Positions 6,535 to 8,545 of a DNA stretch of 8,545 nucleotides are shown one piece after another. The position numbers were made by a program, and so were the translations under genes. Position 1 is the first letter of the stretch; each line of letters begins with the position of its first letter. The stretch is from JAVKLU01 sp031538895 (GTDB taxonomy: Bacteria > Pseudomonadota > Gammaproteobacteria > Burkholderiales > Burkholderiaceae), in contig JAVKLU010000025.1 in the NCBI GenBank assembly GCA_031538895.1, positions 1 to 8,545 of the forward strand. Reading direction: 5' to 3'. Below the pieces are notes generated by a model. It ran no database searches, had not been told where the DNA came from, and worked only from the letters and a program-made list of their open reading frames with translations.

Positions 6535-7800
6535 CTATACAAATGCCGCTGATCGAGGCGCTTGGCGCAAAGGCAGGCACGCCGGTCCAACTGGATCAAA
6601 TGATTTATAAGTCAAAATAAATTCCTGATGACCCAATTCTTCGGACTGGCTTAATTGGCCTTGTGCCACACTTAGGACCAGATCAAAAATTTCTTGACCG
6701 ACCTCATCAATACTGGCTTGACCTTCTAAAATTTTCCCCGCGTTCACATCCATGTCGTCGGACAGGCGCGCGAATGTCGCAGGGTTGGCGCACACTTTGA
6801 TGACCGGACTAATCGCCGAACCCACTACCGAACCACGCCCCGTCGTGAAAAGCGTTAAATGCGCGCCACAGGCAATCATTTCAACGATTTCGGCGTTGTC
6901 CGAAATATTGGGAAAGCCAAATCGGACTTCACCATCGGGGACAACGTCTAATAAATACAGCCCACCACCATTGCCGACTGACGGCGGAATGTCGCCAGGT
7001 TTGATAATCCCGACAATCGGCGAATCGCCACTTTTGGCATATGCGCCCAATGATTTTTCTTCTTGCGTGGTCAAGCCACCATCGGCATTTCCCGGTGCGA
7101 AACTGCCATGCCCCAACACGCTGTAATAGTGCCCCGCTTTTTGCACACAACGCACAATTTCCTCACCCAATTCCGGTGTGAGCGCGCGGCGCTGCATATG
7201 GAATTCACAACCCACGAGTTCGCCAGTTTCTTCAAAAATACAGGTTGCACCGCGATCAATCAAACGATCAAACGCACGCCCCACAGCTGGATTAGCGGTG
7301 ATTCCGCTGGTCGAATCTGAGCCCCCACACACAGTTGCGATGACTAACTCGCTTAGCGCCATCGGGGCATGCGGCGTGTTGTGCAAAGACGTTTGTGCCA
7401 TTTTTACCCACTCAATCCCATGTGCGATCGTGCTTTTGGTGCCGCCGACTTCTTGAATCGTCAAAGTATGAACAGGACGGCCACTTTCTTGAATCGCCTG
7501 ATCCAGACTGCGTTTATTAAAACTCTCGCACCCCAAAGACACCAACAAAACTGCCCCAACATTGGGATGGGTCAACAATTGCCGCATTTGTTTATCGGCG
7601 TATTCGTTGGGATAACAACCAGGAAAGCCAATTAAATGAACTGGTGCATCCGTAGAGTGACGAAACGCCACTGTAATTTGACGTGCAATGTGATGTGCGC
7701 ACTCAACCAAATAGGCGACCACAACGATATTGCGAATGCCTTTGCGGCCATCAGCGCGTAAATAACCTTGAATCGGAAAATGAGAAGTTTCTGTCAACAT
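6535..7800 (-). CDS. UxaA-family sugar-acid dehydratase, large catalytic subunit (candidate L-fuconate dehydratase)
   Basis: Proposed to remove water from the aldonic acid to give the 2-keto-3-deoxy acid. The 421-residue product matches the catalytic part of altronate (UxaA) and galactarate (GarD) dehydratases and lacks their SAF domain, which is encoded by the preceding gene. Landmarks are GYLRADGRKGIRN (12-24), GFPGCYPN with Cys62, GCES with Cys91, CGGSDSTSGITANPAVG (158-174), GNADGGLTTQEEKSLGA (237-253), FTTGRGSVVGSAISPVIK (318-335) and DVNAG (351-355). The FPGCYPN segment differs from the GCGQ-like motif I expect in UxaA, hinting at a distinct subfamily. The C-terminal 20 residues (GPACLPLRQAPRSAAFV) form a tail without clear motifs. 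The ATG at 7800 has no strong ribosome site; the in-frame GTG at 7812 is no better. It is 47 nt after the SAF gene. L-galactonate or D-arabinonate are other substrate options. Confidence 0.88.
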   Translation of the reverse strand: MLTETSHFPIQGYLRADGRKGIRNIVVVAYLVECAHHIARQITVAFRHSTDAPVHLIGFPGCYPNEYADKQMRQLLTHPNVGAVLLVSLGCESFNKRSLDQAIQESGRPVHTLTIQEVGGTKSTIAHGIEWVKMAQTSLHNTPHAPMALSELVIATVCGGSDSTSGITANPAVGRAFDRLIDRGATCIFEETGELVGCEFHMQRRALTPELGEEIVRCVQKAGHYYSVLGHGSFAPGNADGGLTTQEEKSLGAYAKSGDSPIVGIIKPGDIPPSVGNGGGLYLLDVVPDGEVRFGFPNISDNAEIVEMIACGAHLTLFTTGRGSVVGSAISPVIKVCANPATFARLSDDMDVNAGKILEGQASIDEVGQEIFDLVLSVAQGQLSQSEELGHQEFILTYKSFDPVGPACLPLRQAPRSAAFV

Positions 7801-7847
7801 AAGATTGAACACCGTGGTAAAAATAGAGGCGATTTATCAAATACGAA

Positions 7848-8180
7848 TCAATGAGTCATGACAAATTTGCGCCCTTGATCCGCCAAGGTATAAGTCGGCA
7901 AATAGTCACTCTCAAGATTGTGTGTATGAATATGGGCACCAATCGTGATTCTTGCGCTCGCCGTACCAATAATCGCCCCATAGCGCAAAACCTTGCTACC
8001 CTCTGGAATCAAGGTGCGTGCGACTTTATGGCCAATCATGATGTCCTGGGGTAAGAGCACCGGCTGTCCATCAATCAAGACCGTCTCACCAGCCGCTAGG
8101 GCGCGAGTCGCGATGACGCAGTTGTCCTTTGGATGCACCAACAATACCGCTAATACCGCCTGATTTTTCTTTGAATCCAA
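7848..8180 (-). CDS. UxaA-family dehydratase small subunit (SAF domain)
   Basis: A 110-residue protein equivalent to the N-terminal SAF domain of altronate/galactarate dehydratases, expected to pair with the large subunit encoded next. It shows HPKDNCVIATRALAAGE (16-32), IMIGHKVA (48-54), PEGSKVLRYGAIIGTA (59-74) and GAHIHTHNLESD (81-92). The GHK and HTHN histidines are the conserved part of the family and are thought to help the active site. The start is a TTG at 8180: a perfect AAGGAG (8192-8187) lies 6 nt upstream, and there is no in-frame ATG near the N-terminus. It is the first gene after the predicted promoter, with a leader of about 170 nt. Split SAF/catalytic arrangements are known, for example Cj0482/Cj0483 in C. 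jejuni. Confidence 0.88.
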   Translation of the reverse strand: MDSKKNQAVLAVLLVHPKDNCVIATRALAAGETVLIDGQPVLLPQDIMIGHKVARTLIPEGSKVLRYGAIIGTASARITIGAHIHTHNLESDYLPTYTLADQGRKFVMTH

Positions 8181-8186
8181 CCCTGT

Positions 8187-8192
8187 CTCCTT
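8187..8192 (-). promoter_or_regulatory. Ribosome binding site fixing a TTG start
   Basis: AAGGAG on the minus strand is an ideal Shine-Dalgarno site, 6 nt before the TTG at 8180. It decides the start of the SAF-domain gene in the absence of a nearby ATG. The strong site may offset the weak start codon. Confidence 0.85.
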
Positions 8193-8202
8193 GCCTATTT
8201 TT

Positions 8203-8236
8203 AGCCGGATAATTTTTGTAAAAACGGCCCCCAGCC
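8203..8236 (-). promoter_or_regulatory. Possible leader attenuator: short GGC/GCC hairpin plus U5 and a competing GCCG/CGGC pairing
   Basis: In the minus-strand RNA, GGC-UGGGG-GCC (8236-8226) is followed by G and five U (8224-8220), which resembles a small terminator. The same GCCG (8228-8225) can instead pair with CGGC (8207-8204), hiding the U-run by pairing with AAAAA (8217-8213). The stems are only 3-4 bp, so this is weak evidence; it is recorded because it sits between the promoter and the first gene. Confidence 0.25.
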
Positions 8237-8238
8237 TT

Positions 8239-8301
8239 CTAATGTCTCTTGTGAAATCTGTATTTATAGAATTGTCCTGTGTCTGAAGTGTCGCATTTCA
8301 T
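8239..8301 (-). other. Possible 20-codon leader ORF in the operon leader
   Basis: ATG at 8301 to TAG at 8239 encodes MKCDTSDTGQFYKYRFHKRH. An AAGGAG (8319-8314) lies upstream but 12 nt away, longer than usual, and inside a palindrome. The stop codon falls 2 nt before the candidate GGC/GCC hairpin at 8236, the geometry expected of a leader peptide controlling attenuation. The peptide has no motif I recognise, and an ORF of this length is common by chance. Confidence 0.2.
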
Positions 8302-8306
8302 TCGTT

Positions 8307-8321
8307 TTAAGGACTCCTTAA
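8307..8321. repeat. Perfect 15-bp palindrome in the operon leader
   Basis: TTAAGGACTCCTTAA has 7-bp arms around one central base. On the minus strand it contains AAGGAG, so a hairpin here would hide a ribosome-site-like sequence. It lies about 33-47 nt after the predicted transcription start and could be a second operator or an RNA element. Confidence 0.55.
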
Positions 8322-8336
8322 TTGCTTAAAAGGGTT

Positions 8337-8351
8337 ATTGGTCAGGCCAAT
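8337..8351. promoter_or_regulatory. Candidate GntR/FCD-type operator overlapping the early transcribed region
   Basis: On the minus strand the site reads ATTGGCCTGACCAAT, with 5-bp arms ATTGG/CCAAT. It closely resembles the ATTGGT-NNN-ACCAAT sites of FadR/FCD-subfamily GntR repressors such as PdhR and LldR (known from those families, not tested here), differing by one base from the left half-site. Its position directly after the predicted start point is typical of a repressor site. The regulator gene is not in the window. Confidence 0.55.
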
Positions 8352-8360
8352 TTTTGCCGA

Positions 8361-8389
8361 AGTATAGACACTTACCCTCATCCGGTCAA
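8361..8389 (-). promoter_or_regulatory. Sigma70-type promoter of the catabolic operon
   Basis: The -35 box TTGACC (8389-8384) and the -10 box TATACT (8366-8361) each match consensus at 5 of 6 positions, with an ideal 17-bp spacer. The start point is predicted near 8354, giving a leader of about 174 nt before the TTG at 8180. No other promoter of this quality was found in the gaps of the cluster, so it probably drives the whole operon. Confidence 0.8.
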
Positions 8390-8448
8390 TCGGCAATCTA
8401 ATTAAAGGGCACTTCTATCAATTCATTTTTGCGGCGAATTGCTTTGTT

Positions 8449-8545
8449 GCGCAGTACGCGAAATCCTCACGTACTGTATGTACGCTCCGCTTTCTGTGTG
8501 CTGTGTGCTGTGCGCCTCGCACTTCATCCGCACATTCTGTATTTA
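8449..8545. repeat. Repeat-rich intergenic stretch upstream of the operon promoter
   Basis: AGTACG (8453-8458) pairs with CGTACT (8470-8475), and CGTAC (8470-8474) can instead pair with GTACG (8480-8484), giving two mutually exclusive hairpins. Next comes a 7-bp tandem unit CTGTGTG in three copies (8494-8514, the third CTGTGCG). The stretch has the look of a dispersed intergenic palindromic repeat of the kind that yields spurious short ORFs, but copy number cannot be judged from one window. One minus-strand frame is open from the window edge to about 8420, yet its peptide has no recognisable domain. No gene is called in 8390-8545. Confidence 0.5.

Noticed and set aside
6507..6599. Longer N-terminus for the amidohydrolase, overlapping the dehydratase end
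   Set aside because: The added residues are basic and unrelated to the family, while the ATG at 6506 has its own GAGG site and starts right at the HxH strand.
6752..7126. Plus-strand 124-codon frame opposite the large dehydratase gene
   Set aside because: It is the antisense shadow of a conserved coding sequence; no ribosome site or recognisable domain.
8251..8266. CRP-like site (TGTGA half) in the leader
   Set aside because: Only one half-site matches and it lies downstream of the promoter, where activation is unlikely.
8420..8545. Minus-strand open frame from the window edge (ending ...FAAKMN) as the 3' end of an upstream gene
   Set aside because: It runs through tandem and palindromic repeats and shows no domain; a spurious frame in an intergenic repeat is more likely, although flanking sequence could change this.

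Overview
The window looks like part of a catabolic operon from a proteobacterium, most likely a betaproteobacterium. That placement is an inference from moderately low GC content, ordinary GGAG/AAGGAG ribosome binding sites and protein families; no rRNA or marker gene confirms it. All eight convincing genes lie on the minus strand, so transcription runs from high to low coordinates. No credible plus-strand gene, tRNA, rRNA, CRISPR array or transposase was seen.

In transcription order: (1) 8545-8181 is an upstream region with a repeat-rich stretch, a strong sigma70-type promoter (TTGACC-17-TATACT), a GntR/FCD-like operator just downstream of the predicted start point, and a leader of about 170 nt with palindromes and a possible 20-codon leader ORF. 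(2) 8180-6535 is a UxaA-type sugar-acid dehydratase split into a small SAF-domain protein and a large catalytic protein. (3) 6506-5679 is a COG3618 amidohydrolase (sugar lactonase) and 5670-4909 is an SDR dehydrogenase, tightly coupled. (4) 4839-2274 is the ATPase and permease of a CUT2 (ribose-type) sugar ABC importer, preceded by a weak terminator-like hairpin. (5) 2008-1067 is the periplasmic sugar-binding protein, flanked on both sides by gaps with large inverted repeats. (6) 811 to the window edge is an aldo/keto reductase of the D-threo-aldose (L-fucose/L-galactose) 1-dehydrogenase type, cut off at its C-terminus.

Together they describe import and non-phosphorylative oxidation of a deoxyhexose or similar aldose, with L-fucose the best guess. 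The ABC importer brings in sugar; the aldo/keto reductase oxidises it to the lactone; the amidohydrolase opens the lactone; the two-part UxaA dehydratase makes the 2-keto-3-deoxy acid; the SDR oxidises that acid at C4. The combination of split UxaA, SDR and COG3618 lactonase recalls the L-fucose island of Campylobacter jejuni (Cj0480c-Cj0490), but with an ABC importer instead of the FucP permease. The last step (an FAH-type diketo-acid hydrolase or an aldolase) and the regulator are not in the window. The most unusual content is in the non-coding gaps: structured leaders and nested or G-rich-loop hairpins around the binding-protein gene, which could set its expression relative to its neighbours.
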